Origin: Neoceratodus forsteri | Taxonomy: Eukaryota > Chordata > Ceratodontiformes > Ceratodontidae | Assembly (NCBI GenBank): GCA_016271365.2 | Contig: CM028129.1 | Coordinates: 843,218,001 to 843,282,000, forward strand | Length of the DNA stretch: 64,000 nt | Direction of reading: 5' to 3' | Shown here: piece after piece, positions 11,760 to 22,240 of the stretch | Layout: each line of letters begins with the position of its first letter | Position numbering within the stretch: position 1 is the first letter of the stretch | Notes under the pieces: generated by a model | What the model saw: only the letters and a program-made list of their open reading frames with translations | What the model was told of the DNA's origin: nothing | The model's database searches: none | Program-made: the position numbers and the translations under genes

Positions 11760-12600
11760 AAAAGAAGGGTGTGCCCTTTCATTACTGTGCCAGTTAGTGT
11801 TTTCAGTTGCGTTTCCATTACCGTTTGTGGCACCGTTACCATCTACGCCACCATGTGCATTCCAGTTTGCTTTTCGCTTGCGCTTGCATTTGTGTTTCTG
11901 TGTCGTTTAGCGTTATTGTTGCTGTTACCATTACCAGTTTCACTTGCAATTATGGTATCATCCACGTGTGTTACGGTTTGTGTTTCCGTACGTGCTTGCA
12001 TTTCTGTTTCATTTGGCGTTATTTTTGCTGTTACTGTTACCATTTGCGTTTACAATTGCGGTACCATGACCATGCACATAACAGTTTGCACTTCTGTACT
12101 TGCTTGCATTTGCATTTCTCTTTCCTTTGGCATTATTATTGCTGTTACCGTTACCATTTACGTTAATTGTGGTTCCGTGACCATGCACGTTATGGTTTGT
12201 GTTTCCGTATGCACCTCCATTCCTGTTTCCATTTCTGTTTCCTTTGGCATTATTCTTCATGTTAACTTTACCATTCGTGTTTATTATTGTGGTACCGTGG
12301 CTGCGCGCATTACGGTTTGCGTTTAAGTGTGCTCTTGCATTTGCGTTTCCGTTTCTGTTCCCTTTCATGTTCTTTTTGCTGTGACACTTAAAATTTCCAT
12401 TTAAAATACCACTGCCATCACTGTTTGTGTTACCAGTTGTGTTTTCGTACACACTTCAATGTCCGTTTGTGTCACTGTTCACTTTGGTGTCACTTTGCGC
12501 TTGTGTTTCTATTAACATTTCCTTTGCCATTAACTTTTCTGTTACCATGTACGCCACTGTTGGCACTTCTGTTTGCATTGCTGTTCCTGTTACTATGTCA
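11760..12600 (+). repeat. Hexamer-derived higher-order tandem repeat
   Basis: The array is made of degenerate six-base units such as GTTACC, GTTTCC and ATTTGC, arranged in larger units of roughly 105-127 bp. The landmark phrase ttgyggtaccrtg recurs near 11949, 12054, 12165 and 12284. The measured steps are about 105, 111 and 120 bases, all multiples of three. The + strand therefore stays open over 11724-12326 with alternating Val/Ser/Thr/Cys, and the - strand stays open over 12009-12452 as Asn/Gly-rich sequence. I read this as a minisatellite and not as a proven gene. Confidence 0.75.
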
Positions 12601-12714
12601 CAAGACATCACGTGGTGGGAGTGCGGGGCCCTTCTTGCCGCTGCATTACTTCCACTATTTGTCATCATCATTCTCAAAAAGAAGGGGAAATTAGAGGCAA
12701 AAAACTCAGTTTAA
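12427..12714 (+). other. 95-codon frame with a hydrophobic, basic-ended tail
   Basis: This frame runs out of the hexamer array into unique sequence and ends DITWWECGALLAAALLPLF, VIIIL, then KKKGK and a short polar tail. That reads like a single membrane-spanning helix with a positively charged cytoplasmic end. The preceding array lies in a different frame. No splice sites or homology support a protein, so I list it only as a possible exon-like or chance feature. Confidence 0.2.
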
Positions 12715-12904
12715 TGCATCAGTTAGGTTTGTTCCACAGTGACAAAAGTGAGAAAATTCAGTGTTAGGGTTGAAAACCTTAAATCCGCATTCACCCCCAA
12801 CCCCCCAGCACCACACACACAGACACACACACATATGCAAGCAGGGGGGAAGACCAAGGCAACACGACCAATCACAGACAACCAGCAGCAGCTGACAGAA
12901 ATAA

Positions 12905-15612
12905 AATACAACTGTCTAAATGTACTACAAGACATCCCCACCACCCCAGACCAGGTACTGCATGCTCACTGGAGATCCACAGGAAAACTGGGGCCATGTA
13001 CACCAATGGTAGATATCCCTGATTGCAGGTGCACACAAGTTACCACACTTAGGACTTGAATGACCTTAGCTAGCAATGCCCATGCCCCGGCACACCACGT
13101 ACTGCACCCAGAGTGGAGAGCCACAGCAACAGTAATGCCATGGACATGTATGGTATATCTTACATAGAAACATAGAAACATAGAATTTGACGGCAGATAA
13201 GGACCACTTGGCCCACCCAGTCTGCCCATTTCCCTACCTACTGGATAAGCTGCAGATCCTAGTTTACCAGCAGCCTCACTTCTTCCTACCCCCACCTCCC
13301 AGAATTGCCTTATGACTATCCCATGCATGCTTGAATTCCACCACTGATTTTGACTCTACAACCTTCCTCCGAAGGCCATTCCATGCATCCACAACCCTCT
13401 CTGTGAAAAATACTTCCTAAAATTACCTCTGAGCTGCCCCCTCTATCTTCAAATTGTGCCCTCTGTTCTTGCACACCTCTTTTTTGAAAGATGCTACCCT
13501 CTTGGACTTTGTTGATTCCTTGAGGTACTTGAAAGTTTCTATCATGTCCCCCTCTCCTCCTTTCCTCGAGGCTATACATATTAAGCTCCTTAAGTCTCTC
13601 TTCATATGTCCTCGGTGCAGACCCTGCACCATTTAGTTGCCCTCCTCTGGACAGCTTCCATCCTGTCTATGTCTTTCAGGAGATTGGGTCTCAGAACTGC
13701 ACACAGTACTCCAGATGGGGCCTCACCAGCTGTCTGTACAGAGGATAATAACTTCCTGTTTTCTACTGGTGATGCCTCTCCTATGCATCCCAGTATCCCC
13801 CAGCCCTCCTTGCTGCCTTCTCACATTGTTGCCCACCTTTAGGTCATCTGATATGACTACCCCAGGTCCTTTCCATTTTTTTGTTGTTAGTATCTCACCC
13901 CCCATTGTGTACTCTTCCCCTGGATTTTTGTTTCCCAGGTACATTACCTTGCACTTCTTAGCATTGAATTTAAGCTGCCATACATTTGACCATTCCTCTA
14001 ACCTTGCCAAGTCCCTTCTCATCCTTTCCACCCCACCCTGTGCATCAACTCTGTTGCAGATCTTAGTGTCATCTGCAAAGAGACATACTTTTCCTTCCAG
14101 TCCTTCTGCAATGTCACTATAAAGACATTGAAGAGGACTGGTCCTATCTGAACCCTGCGGTACCCGCTAGTAACCCTCCTTTCTTCTGGTGGACTCCATT
14201 TACTATTACCTCTGTGTCCTATTCTCCAGCCATCTTACCCAGGCTATCATCTTGGGACCCACTCCCAGGCTACTAACTTATATATTAATCTTTGTGTGGG
14301 ACTGTGTCAAATGCCTTGCTAAAGTCTAGGTAGGCCATGTCCACAGCCCCTCCCTGATCTACTACTTTGGTCACCCAGTCAAAGAAATCTATCAGATTCA
14401 TCTGGCATGACCTTCCGCTATGAATCCATGCTGCCTAGGGTCCTGTGCCCTCTGGCAGCTAGATACTCGACAATTCTTTCCTTTAGAAGTGATTCCATCA
14501 TTTTCCCTATCACTGAGGTTAAACTAACAGGTCTATAGTTTCCTGCTTCTGCCTTGCTCCCACTTTTGTGAAGGGAATCACATCTGCCCTCTTCCAGTCC
14601 TAGGTACCACCCCATCCTCCCATGATTTGTTAAAGAGGGTAGTCAGTGGTGTCACTAGTTCTACCCTTAATTCTTTTAGAATTCTGGGATGAATCCCATC
14701 AGGCCCCATTGCTTTGTCCACCTTCAGTTTTAAGAGTTCTTTCAGAACCCTTTCTTCTGTAAATGGGCTGGTATCAACTTCTGTATCCAGAGTGTTACTA
14801 CTGTTTGTTTTATGTAATCTCTTCCTCTTTGTAAATACTGAGCAAAATATTTGTTTAGTATCTCTGCCTTTTCACAGTCTCCCTCTGCCCACCCTCCCTC
14901 CCTTTATTAAGCCTCACTATGCCTCTCACTTCACATCTTCCTCACTGAAGGTACACACACGTTAACACTGTTAGGAATTGGAGGACCTCCGCTAGGCAAT
15001 GCCCCACCCCCAGACCAGGTACTACATACTGAGTAGAGAGCCATAGCAACACTAAGCCCATGGACATCTATGGCATATCTCCCTGATTGCAGGTACACAC
15101 AAGTTAGCACACTTAGGAATTGGAGGAACTCCACCAGGCAATGCCCCACCCCCCAGACCAGATACTACATACTGACTGGAGAGCCACAGCAAAAATAAGC
15201 CAATGGACATCAACAGTGCAACTCCCTCATTGTAGCTGTACAGAAGTTAGCACACTTAGGAGTTGCACAGTCTCAGGCAGGCACTGCACCCCGGAGAGCA
15301 CTTACTGCATCCTGAATGGACAGCCACAGGAAAACAAATGCCATTGACATCAGTAGTACATCTCCCTGACTACAGGTACACTCCAGTTAGCACAGTTATG
15401 AGTTGCATGACCTCAGCCAGGCAATGCCTCCCCAAACCCTGAGAGCCGGTACTGCATCCTGAGTGGAGACCCACAGCAAACCTGAAGGTATGGACATCAA
15501 TGGTACACCTCATTTATTGCAAGGACACTCAAATTAGCACAGTTAGGATTTGCATGGCCGCAGACAGGCAATGCCCCCCGACCAGGTACTGCATCCTGAA
15601 TGGACAGCCACA
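12905..15612 (+). repeat. Satellite-like array, ~140 bp period, split by CR1
   Basis: The landmark ggtactgcat or ggtactacat recurs near 12953, 13098, 15018, 15161, 15301, 15448 and 15585. The undisturbed steps are 145, 143, 140, 147 and 137 bases. Each unit also holds ctccctgattgcaggtacac and gttagcacacttagga variants and an agagccacagca phrase. The array lies wholly between the terminal inverted repeats, with the CR1 insertion at 13157-14935 between the second and third landmarks. Confidence 0.85.
13157..14935 (-). mobile_element. CR1 copy, 5'-truncated, inserted in the tandem-repeat element
   Basis: On the - strand the sequence carries CR1 RT text: YRPVSLTSVIGKMMESLLKE (14418-14615), then MERMRRDLARLEEWSNVWQL (13723-14031) and GINKVQEGSIFQK with RGHNLKIE (13423-13632). 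The 3' end lies at 13157 as catagaaacatagaaacatag. The + strand text tggcagataaggaccacttg closely matches the 3' end of the 5.3-8.9 kb copy. Stops and shifts are frequent. It is younger than the array it splits, since the repeat phrase ending tatatct resumes as tcctcactgaaggtacac after it. Confidence 0.9.
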
Positions 15613-15770
15613 GATGGCTGTGTGTATATCAGAGCATGACTGTGCACCTGCTGCTGGTTGTCTGTGATTGGTCGTGTTGCCTTGGTCCTCCCCTCTATTT
15701 GCATATGTGTGTGTGTGTGTGGTGCTGGGAGGGTGGGGGGTGAATGCGGAGTTAGGGTTTTCAACCCTAT

Positions 15771-17232
15771 ATATATATAAAATGGTAAGCATCACAAAAA
15801 ATATGACTGAGACAAATATGGCTAAGATGGATAACTGGAGTTCTGATTCATACATGAAGATTTTTCCAATGTCAAAGCTTAAGTTTGCATAACTGAATAT
15901 AAGCAACTGTGCAAAACCAAATATTTGGAATTGTGGTACTAAAACCCATTATGGGGGTGGCACACATAATAAGATTATATATGGTATTTAACAGAAGAAA
16001 GTAATTCTGTCTCAATAAAGACCTCTATACATGAGGGACAAACATTAAAAATGATAACCACATGGGCTGCTGCTCATCTTCTTTCTGGCTGATGTAAAAA
16101 TTATTTTTAAGTACAGTTTCTTGAACCTTATTAATGAGTTAAAGATTGGGTGTTTGCATTATTCTCAGTCTAGAAGAATGGCATTTAACACCATAAGATA
16201 CCTTTTTGTTAATTTTGGTACTGGTGGTTAGATTATTTCTTTGTTGTTGACTACAATGACTTATCTGTGGAATTTCCTGGAATGAGTCCACCCATCCCCC
16301 TTCTTTTATCTTTTGAGCATTTAATTGTTCAAGGTCAACAACAAATTCCATTAAAAATGCCACATTTCAGCCTCTAAATATCTTAGCCATCACTTAGCAT
16401 ATGGTCTTGACAATTGAAATATAAGAAATACAAAATCACACATCCCCATAAGGCAAAGCACCATGGGAAAAATATATATGCAAATCACCATTAACATTTA
16501 GGTTGGTTCTGCTTTAATCAGGAATGCATGGTGCTGAAGGGTCTCTCACACAATCTGCAAAAGGTGATAAAGGGCCTGTCACACAATCTGCAAACGGTGA
16601 GACTAGAAGACACAGACGTGTTTTGTCCTGTGCTGAAATATAAGATGTGCTTACAACAATCTCTAAAATCTGTATGTGATAAAACTCTGTTTGTCATTTC
16701 AAATCCCAAAGACATGAAAAGCACTCCAGATGAAGAGCTAGCATATGCGACAGGGGTACAACACTGAAGTATTTCCTTAACCGGTGCTAAGCCAAGTAAA
16801 GCTTAATAGGAAGAGTTGCCATGTTTCCAAAATTCTGGATCAGGCAGAAATTTAGGGGAACACTAACAAACAGGAAGCTTGAAGGAAATAAAGCTTCTGG
16901 CTTATATTTTGATTTAAGAATTCATATATGGAAAATCCAGGCCTGGTGAAGCACAGTTGCTACTCCAGCGAGACAAGTAAACTTACTGTACTTCTAGGTC
17001 ATATAACCTGCTGTCATCACATCAGTAGTGATGTGTTTCAACTGCAGATCAGTCTTTCAGCCCTTTAAGCATGTTAGTATTGTTTAATGTTTAGTTTTGC
17101 TCACATCTAGAGAAATATGTTAAGTATTTTATATTATAAATTATAAATTTAGCATGTCAATAGGGTTAGGAACTAAACACACTAATGTTGTTTTCATTAA
17201 AAAATGAGTTTGCTTTGCATAGAGTAAGTTAA
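15771..17232. other. Unassigned sequence with a small 33 bp duplication
   Basis: Between 16540 and 16605 the phrase cacacaatctgcaaa occurs twice, 33 bases apart. The rest is AT-rich and contains only short frames, none recognisable. Confidence 0.5.
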
Positions 17233-18026
17233 AGCCTTGACCCTTGTTTTTTAGAGAATTACATCAGTGTGCCTCTATGCACACACTGATCCCCTATGAT
17301 GCACAAAATAGCTATATACATACTTTACAGTAGTATTCTTACCAGTATTCGTTATTTTCATTAATTTCCACTTTCCTTCAGGCCCGTTGCAAGTACCCCA
17401 TCCCCTGGAAGCATAAGGTAGCCAAGAGAGTGCGTCTGACACCGAGCACCGGCACGGACACTGATTTTACACATGCCCATGCTGACAAGCTAAATACAGC
17501 ATGCATCTTCTATTGCTGTATTAGACCTGCCCATTTTAAAATAAAACCAAGTGCTGGAGAAGTAAAAAAAGGCTTTTAAAAGCAATTGCAAAATCTCATG
17601 CATCGTGAAAGAAGGATGAAGCACATCCGCTTTATGCGAGAGCTTCCGCTTCGTGCATTTGTGAGATTTGGTGACTGCTTTTAAAAAGCTTTTACTTTAC
17701 CAGCACTTGGTTTTACTTTAAAATGGGCAGGTCTAATATAGCAATAGAAGATGCATGCTGTATTTAGCTTGTCAGCATGAGCATGTGAAAAATCAGTGTC
17801 CATGCCGACGCTCATTGTCAGATGCGCTCTCTTGGCTACCCTATGTTTCTGGGGGATGGGGTACTTGCAATGGACCCAAAGGAAAATGGAAATTTGTGAA
17901 AATCATGAATACTGGTAAGAATACTACTGTAAAGGATGTATATGGCTATTGTGTGCATCATAGAGGATCAGTGTGTGTGCATACAAGCACAGTGATGTAA
18001 TTCTCTAAAAAAAGAGGGTCAAGGCT
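17233..18026. mobile_element. 0.8 kb near-complete palindrome (foldback element)
   Basis: The left arm starts AGCCTTGACCC at 17233 and the right arm ends GGGTCAAGGCT at 18026. Matching blocks can be followed inward almost to the centre near 17630. They include gagaattacatca, cagtagtattcttaccagta, gcaagtaccccatcccc, tgtatttagc, cccattttaaa and cttttaaaagca. Arms are about 370 bp with a short centre. This fits a foldback transposon or an inverted duplication. No protein frame is supported. The flanks share a phrase (ccctttaag, then atgttagt) at 17061 and 18035. Confidence 0.85.
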
Positions 18027-18440
18027 GACAGTGCCCCTTTAAGATGTTAGTTTTGTTTATGCATAGTTTTTACTTTGATTTTTACTAGTTTGCATTCTGT
18101 GCAGTGTGTGACCCCACGGGTCACTTCTGGGTCACGCTTGAGACATACATCTCGGCCCTGCGGTGAGCAGGGCAAGTGCGCATCTCCGCATGCAAAGAAG
18201 CATGCAAAGACACGTGCATCTTGTGCGTGTTTTGCATGTTTGGCGGAAGTGGAAGGAGTGTATTAGGACACAGGCAAACAACAACAATATAGTTCCCTGC
18301 GGGTAAGCAGTCCACTTTGATCAGTACTACCTTTGAGTTTAGCAGCATTCATTTTTAGCTGCACTGCCCTAGTACTCTCTCAAATTTATAGTCTCAAGAT
18401 TAGACATTTAAATATAACATATTCTGGTGTGTGTACCAAA
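18027..18440. other. Unassigned spacer, possible 5' region of the next CR1
   Basis: This stretch between the palindrome and the CR1 ORF1 is locally CpG-containing (around 18110-18250) and has no recognisable frame. It may include the 5' UTR of the CR1 that follows. Confidence 0.4.
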
Positions 18441-19446
18441 ATGAATGACACTGTAAGTACTCACGAAGGTAGAGAAGGAATTAAATGCTGTAGTTGCCTA
18501 ATGTACAAAATGGACATTATGAGTCCTACTGACAAGGCATTCAAGTGTTCCAAATGTGTGCAAAATGATGATATGCTTATGGAAATTAACCTTTTCAATT
18601 CTAGACTCATTACTCTTGAAAAGAGTCAGATAGAGACGGTTAACAGAATAAACTATGCAGCACTATCAGGTACACATCAAAAGCTGACAGTTACTGAAAC
18701 TAGCACACAGACATATTATGGTACTGGGCAACTGCCATTCATTTCAACCGAGTGTTCTAGTACTTCTGAATGCACATTAAATAAAGAAAGGGCCAGAGAA
18801 GAGAAGGAACATGATGATGCTGAAGATAATTGGTATCAAATTCAGAGCATGAAGGTTACTAAAAGGAGCAAGAAAGCTGATCATTTTCAAATCCTTACAC
18901 ATAACCGCTTTGATCCACTGAGCATACTAGATGAGGACCATGACCCCCCCCCCCACATCCCAGCTGCCCCCTGTTTTATATAGTGCTGATTTAGCAACAT
19001 CACAGACTGGTGCAAATCCTCCCATAACACAAAGTACCCAGTCTAACCCTGAGAGTCTAATAGATCTGGAGGTTCCCACTATTCCTGAGACTAAACAGAT
19101 ATTGGTCCTGGGGGACTCTATAGTTAAAAATCTTGATCGAGCAATCTGTAACCAGGACAAAGCAAATCGAACAATGTCCTGTTTTAGAGGAGCAAGAGTC
19201 TCAGACACAACCAGGATGTCTAAACGAATACTAAAAAATAGTGGAAAGAGACCACTTGTGATTATACATGCAGGGGTAAATAGCATCATGCACCAAGATA
19301 TACGGAGCACTAAAGAAGAATTCATAGGTTTAACAAACAGACTGTCTGAATTGGGGTGCGAAACTGCCTTTTCTGAAATACTCCCTGTGGCTAAAGCCAC
19401 AATGCAGCAAGTGGATAAAATCAGACATGTTAATAACTGGTTGTGA
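18441..19446 (+). pseudogene. CR1 ORF1: PHD-like finger plus SGNH esterase
   Basis: The first frame (to 18983) has CCSCLMYKMDIM and FKCSKCVQNDD, a paired-Cys zinc-finger pattern like the PHD-type finger reported in CR1 ORF1. The second frame (18931-19446) has ILVLGDSIVKNLD (Ser nucleophile block), then FRGARVSD, VIIHAGVNSIM (degenerate GTND block) and FSEILPVAKA. The two frames change over at a run of about ten C at 18945, so one slip probably separates them. The substrate of such esterase domains is unknown. The Thr-Asp of GTND is replaced, which suggests decay. Confidence 0.85.
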
Positions 19447-19810
19447 ATATGGTGCTTCAAACAAAAAATAGGGTGTACTACCCATTGGGAGGAATTCTAT
19501 GACAAAAAGGAATTAATTTGCTGGGTGGCATCCACCTTAGCAGAAAGGGTACATTAATGTTTGGGCAACATATTAATTCCTATATCAACAAGAATTTAAA
19601 CTAAATCTTGGGGGGTAGGTGTCCAGACCCAAATCTATTGTCCATTAACCATCCTCCTTATCCATCTAAAATAAACAACATTCCAGTTGTAGAAATAATA
19701 GATACTACATACAAGAGCATAAAAATGAGTGTGACTGAGAATAACACTACTAAAACAGATAGACCTAACTACTCCAGTACTAAGTATTACTTGTTAATGC
19801 AAGATGTTTA

Positions 19811-20335
19811 AATAACAAAATTGACAAACTACAGTCTATACTAAACAATGATAATATAGATATACGTGGTGTTACTGACACCTGGTTCTCAGACTTGGAC
19901 TGGGGGACTGATATACCAGGCTACACAAGGTTTGCTAAAAATCGTATAAAGAAAACTGGAGGTGGCATTGCTCTCTATATCACTGACCAACTTAACAGCT
20001 ATGAACTTAAAAATAACAATAACTCATGTGCAAACAGTGAGATTATCTGGGCTAAAATCAAATGTGCTGAGAGATCTCTGACAGTAGGACTCGGCTACCA
20101 CTCTCCAAATCTCGATATGGTCGACAATAATGCCTTTATGAATTCCATAGGAAAAATGGAAGACTGATGATTACATACTCATGGGTGATTTTAATTTTCC
20201 AAATATATGCTGGCCGACCTATGAGGGTAAGGGCAAACTTGAAAACAGATTTATTGAAATTATTCTCCAGCACGATCTTGAGCAACTAGTAACTAAACCT
20301 ACTAGGAATAATAATATTTTAGACTTAAACTAATT
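19811..20335 (+). pseudogene. CR1 ORF2 endonuclease, truncated at its 3' side
   Basis: Recognisable blocks are IRGVTDTWFSD (catalytic Glu replaced by Asp), WGTDIPGYTRF, GGGIALYITDQL, VGLGYHSPN and, after one frame change, ILMGDFNFPNICWPT. The last part reads RNNNILDLN and stops at 20333. The terminal SDH block expected after ILDL is absent because of the deletion. The enzyme would nick target DNA; this copy cannot. Confidence 0.82.
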
Positions 20336-20336
20336 C

Positions 20337-21793
20337 ATCACCTGGGCCTGACAATATTCCACCTAAATTTATTAAGGAACTCAGTAATGAACTGGCAGGA
20401 TTACTTACATTATTATTTAATAAATCTATTACAGAGGGCATTGCTATACCTGATTGGAAGACAGCAAACATCATACCCATACATAAAGGAGGCACTAAAC
20501 AAAACTTATGTAACTACAGGCCTATTAGTTTTACATCTTGCATAGGTAAATTAATGGAAAAACTCCTGCAGCAGCAAATTATTGCACATCTGCAGAACAC
20601 TGGAACATTTGATATATCCCAGTACGGATTCACACAGGGAAGATCTTGTCAAAGTAATCTGACTAATTTCTTTGTATCTATAAGCAAGGCTCTAGATACA
20701 GATTTACTGGTCGATTTAATTTTCCTAGACTATGAAAAAGCATTCAACACAGTCTCTCATAAAATCTTAATTGATTTGATTGTCAGAATCAAACTACATC
20801 CTAACATCATAAGGTGGATTGAGTCCTGGCTCAGAGACAGGCAACAAAGGGTCATTATAATGGGACAAATGTCTGTCCAGGGTAAGGTCACCTGCGGGGT
20901 CCCACAGAGCTCGGTACTGGGACCAATACTGTTTAACATCCTAGTCCCCAGCATGTAAACCTCTAATGAGGCCTGGATTAACAAGTACGCTGATGACTGT
21001 AAATTAGGCTGTATAGTAAATGACTATCAGTCCATCAGATCTCTACAAACAAACTTGGATAGACTAGCTAGCTGGGCATCTGAAAAGAAAATGTCATTCA
21101 ATGTGGCTAAGTGCAAGGTTATGCACTTTGGAAAGAACAACTGCCTAGCTGATTATACCTTGAACAGTACTCAACTAAAGGTTGTGACGTCTGAAAGAGA
21201 CCTAGGTGTTATTATAACAAATAATCTGAAATTTAGTACCCATATTACCAAAACTGTCAAAAAATACCATGACATAATTGCATGTATTCTCAAGCATGTT
21301 AAGAGCAGGGAACCGAATGTCATCATTCTGTTATACATTAGCTTAATGAGATCATATATTGAATACTGTGCCCCCACTTCACTAGGGGGAGAAAGCCATC
21401 ATAGAGAAAGTACAGAGGAAAATAACAAGGAATATTACTAGTTTGAGTAATAAGGAGTATGCAGAAAGACTTAAAAATCTGGGACTATACTCTCTCAAAT
21501 ATGGAGCATTGAGGGGCAAGCTATGTTTAGCATGTAGGGCCTTTCAGGAACCTGCCTTGTTTGAAACTATCTGCCTAGAGAGACACGAATCAGATAGTAA
21601 TACAATATCACATAAACTGAAACTTTATGTCGGTCTTAATAAATCTGTTAAAAGATGTAATTACATCACTCAGAGATTGCCACCATTATGGAATTCCCTA
21701 CCCTTGTCAGTTGTATCTAGTGAAAATATTGAGCAATTCAAAATTAATCTGGATCAGTATATGGGAGTCAAAACATTATATTTCGGCCATTAA
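20337..21793 (+). pseudogene. CR1 ORF2 reverse transcriptase and C-terminus
   Basis: Blocks in order are PGPDNIPPKFIKEL, ANIIPIHKGGT, NYRPISFTSCIGKLMEK, YGFTQGRSCQSNL, FLDYEKAFNTVSHK (block A), GVPQSSVLGPILFN and, after a stop at 20957, KYADDCKL (catalytic YADD intact). The frames 21055-21441 and 21443-21793 give the thumb-like and C-terminal region, ending with PPLWNSLPLSV and FKINLDQYM. Only about three breaks are needed over 1.45 kb, so this copy is less decayed than the one at 5.3 kb. Confidence 0.88.
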
Positions 21794-22127
21794 GTATATT
21801 ATGGCGGTGAGTTCAAAATTGGCTTGCCCTCAAACTTGTATACACCTATGAACCTATAGTTAATTCAGACTCAAATGCCTCTCCCATGATAAGAGGTATA
21901 CTGCATGATGAGGGAGCATCATAGCAAGATGCAGCATCCATCTTGGGACCAGTATGTTAACAGTACTGTACTATAGTAGCAAATAGCAGCCCCTGAATAG
22001 GCAACCTAACTGCATGCAAAGGGAGAGTTTGACCAGACTGAAGGTACAGTATATATGTGATCCAGTTGGGAATACCTTATAACCTTCAGCTGTGCTCATG
22101 CTGACCTTTTGTAAACTTAGCAGTGAC

Positions 22128-22240
22128 ATAGAAATGTAGATAATGACAGCAGAAAAAGACCAACAGTCTGTCCAATCTGCCCAAGTTCCCTATTTAGTCC
22201 TGGGACCTACTGTCCCTCCAGGGTCCTAACTGTCCTCATA
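22128..22240 (-). mobile_element. Short CR1 3'-end fragment
   Basis: The text acatagaaatgtagataatg, acagcagaaaaagac and cagtctgtccaatctgccca is the reverse complement of a CR1 3' end. Only about 110 bases remain. Confidence 0.7.

Larger units (their letters stand above)
10444..12720. mobile_element. Unclassified element related to 45442-47674
   Basis: The first 90 bases (tattatggtagagg, then gcaccttaataactttgcc) are the inverted counterpart of 47585-47674, where the same text ends at a TCAACCCTAA terminus. Inside lie diverged repeats with the phrase ctgaaatttgga, a 194 bp direct duplication at 11160-11540 and a hexamer-derived array at 11760-12600. I find no transposase-like frame. It may be a large non-autonomous DNA transposon. 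The right boundary is uncertain because a second TTAGGGTTGA terminus starts at 12764. Confidence 0.45.
12764..15770. mobile_element. 3 kb terminal-inverted-repeat element filled with tandem repeats
   Basis: The left end (12764-12895) runs from TTAGGGTTGAAAACC through a CA-rich stretch to gaccaatcacagacaacc and agcagcag. The right end (15641-15770) is its reverse complement, ending TCAACCCTA beside TATATATATA. The inside is an array of about 140 bp units, interrupted at 13157-14935 by a CR1 on -. No transposase frame is present, so it would be non-autonomous. The terminal sequence is shared with 45442-45559 and 47665-47674. The superfamily is unknown to me. Confidence 0.8.
18333..21862 (+). 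mobile_element. Second CR1-clade LINE, both ORFs, internally deleted
   Basis: ORF1 (18441-19446) has a Cys-rich PHD-like finger and an SGNH esterase domain. ORF2 has endonuclease (19830-20335), RT (20337-21440) and C-terminus (21443-21793). The 3' end carries the repeated octamer-like acctatga/acctatag near 21844-21860, as expected for the CR1 clade. It differs strongly from the 5.3 kb CR1 in codons and AT content, so it is another family. Endonuclease text passes directly into RT text at 20336, so the linker is missing. Confidence 0.88.

Noticed and set aside
11724..12326. 200-codon + frame as a host membrane protein gene
   Set aside because: It lies wholly in a hexamer-derived tandem array, and the - strand is equally open. 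No start context, splice site or homology supports it.
12009..12452. 147-codon Asn/Gly-rich - frame as a low-complexity protein
   Set aside because: It is the complement of the same hexamer array, so the frame follows from the repeat unit.
14955..15612. CRISPR-like array
   Set aside because: The whole 140 bp unit repeats with drift, with no short constant repeat and unique spacers, and the context is eukaryotic.
18075..18266. CpG-containing patch as a promoter island
   Set aside because: It is too short, and no downstream host gene is seen. It may be the CR1 5' UTR, but this cannot be shown.
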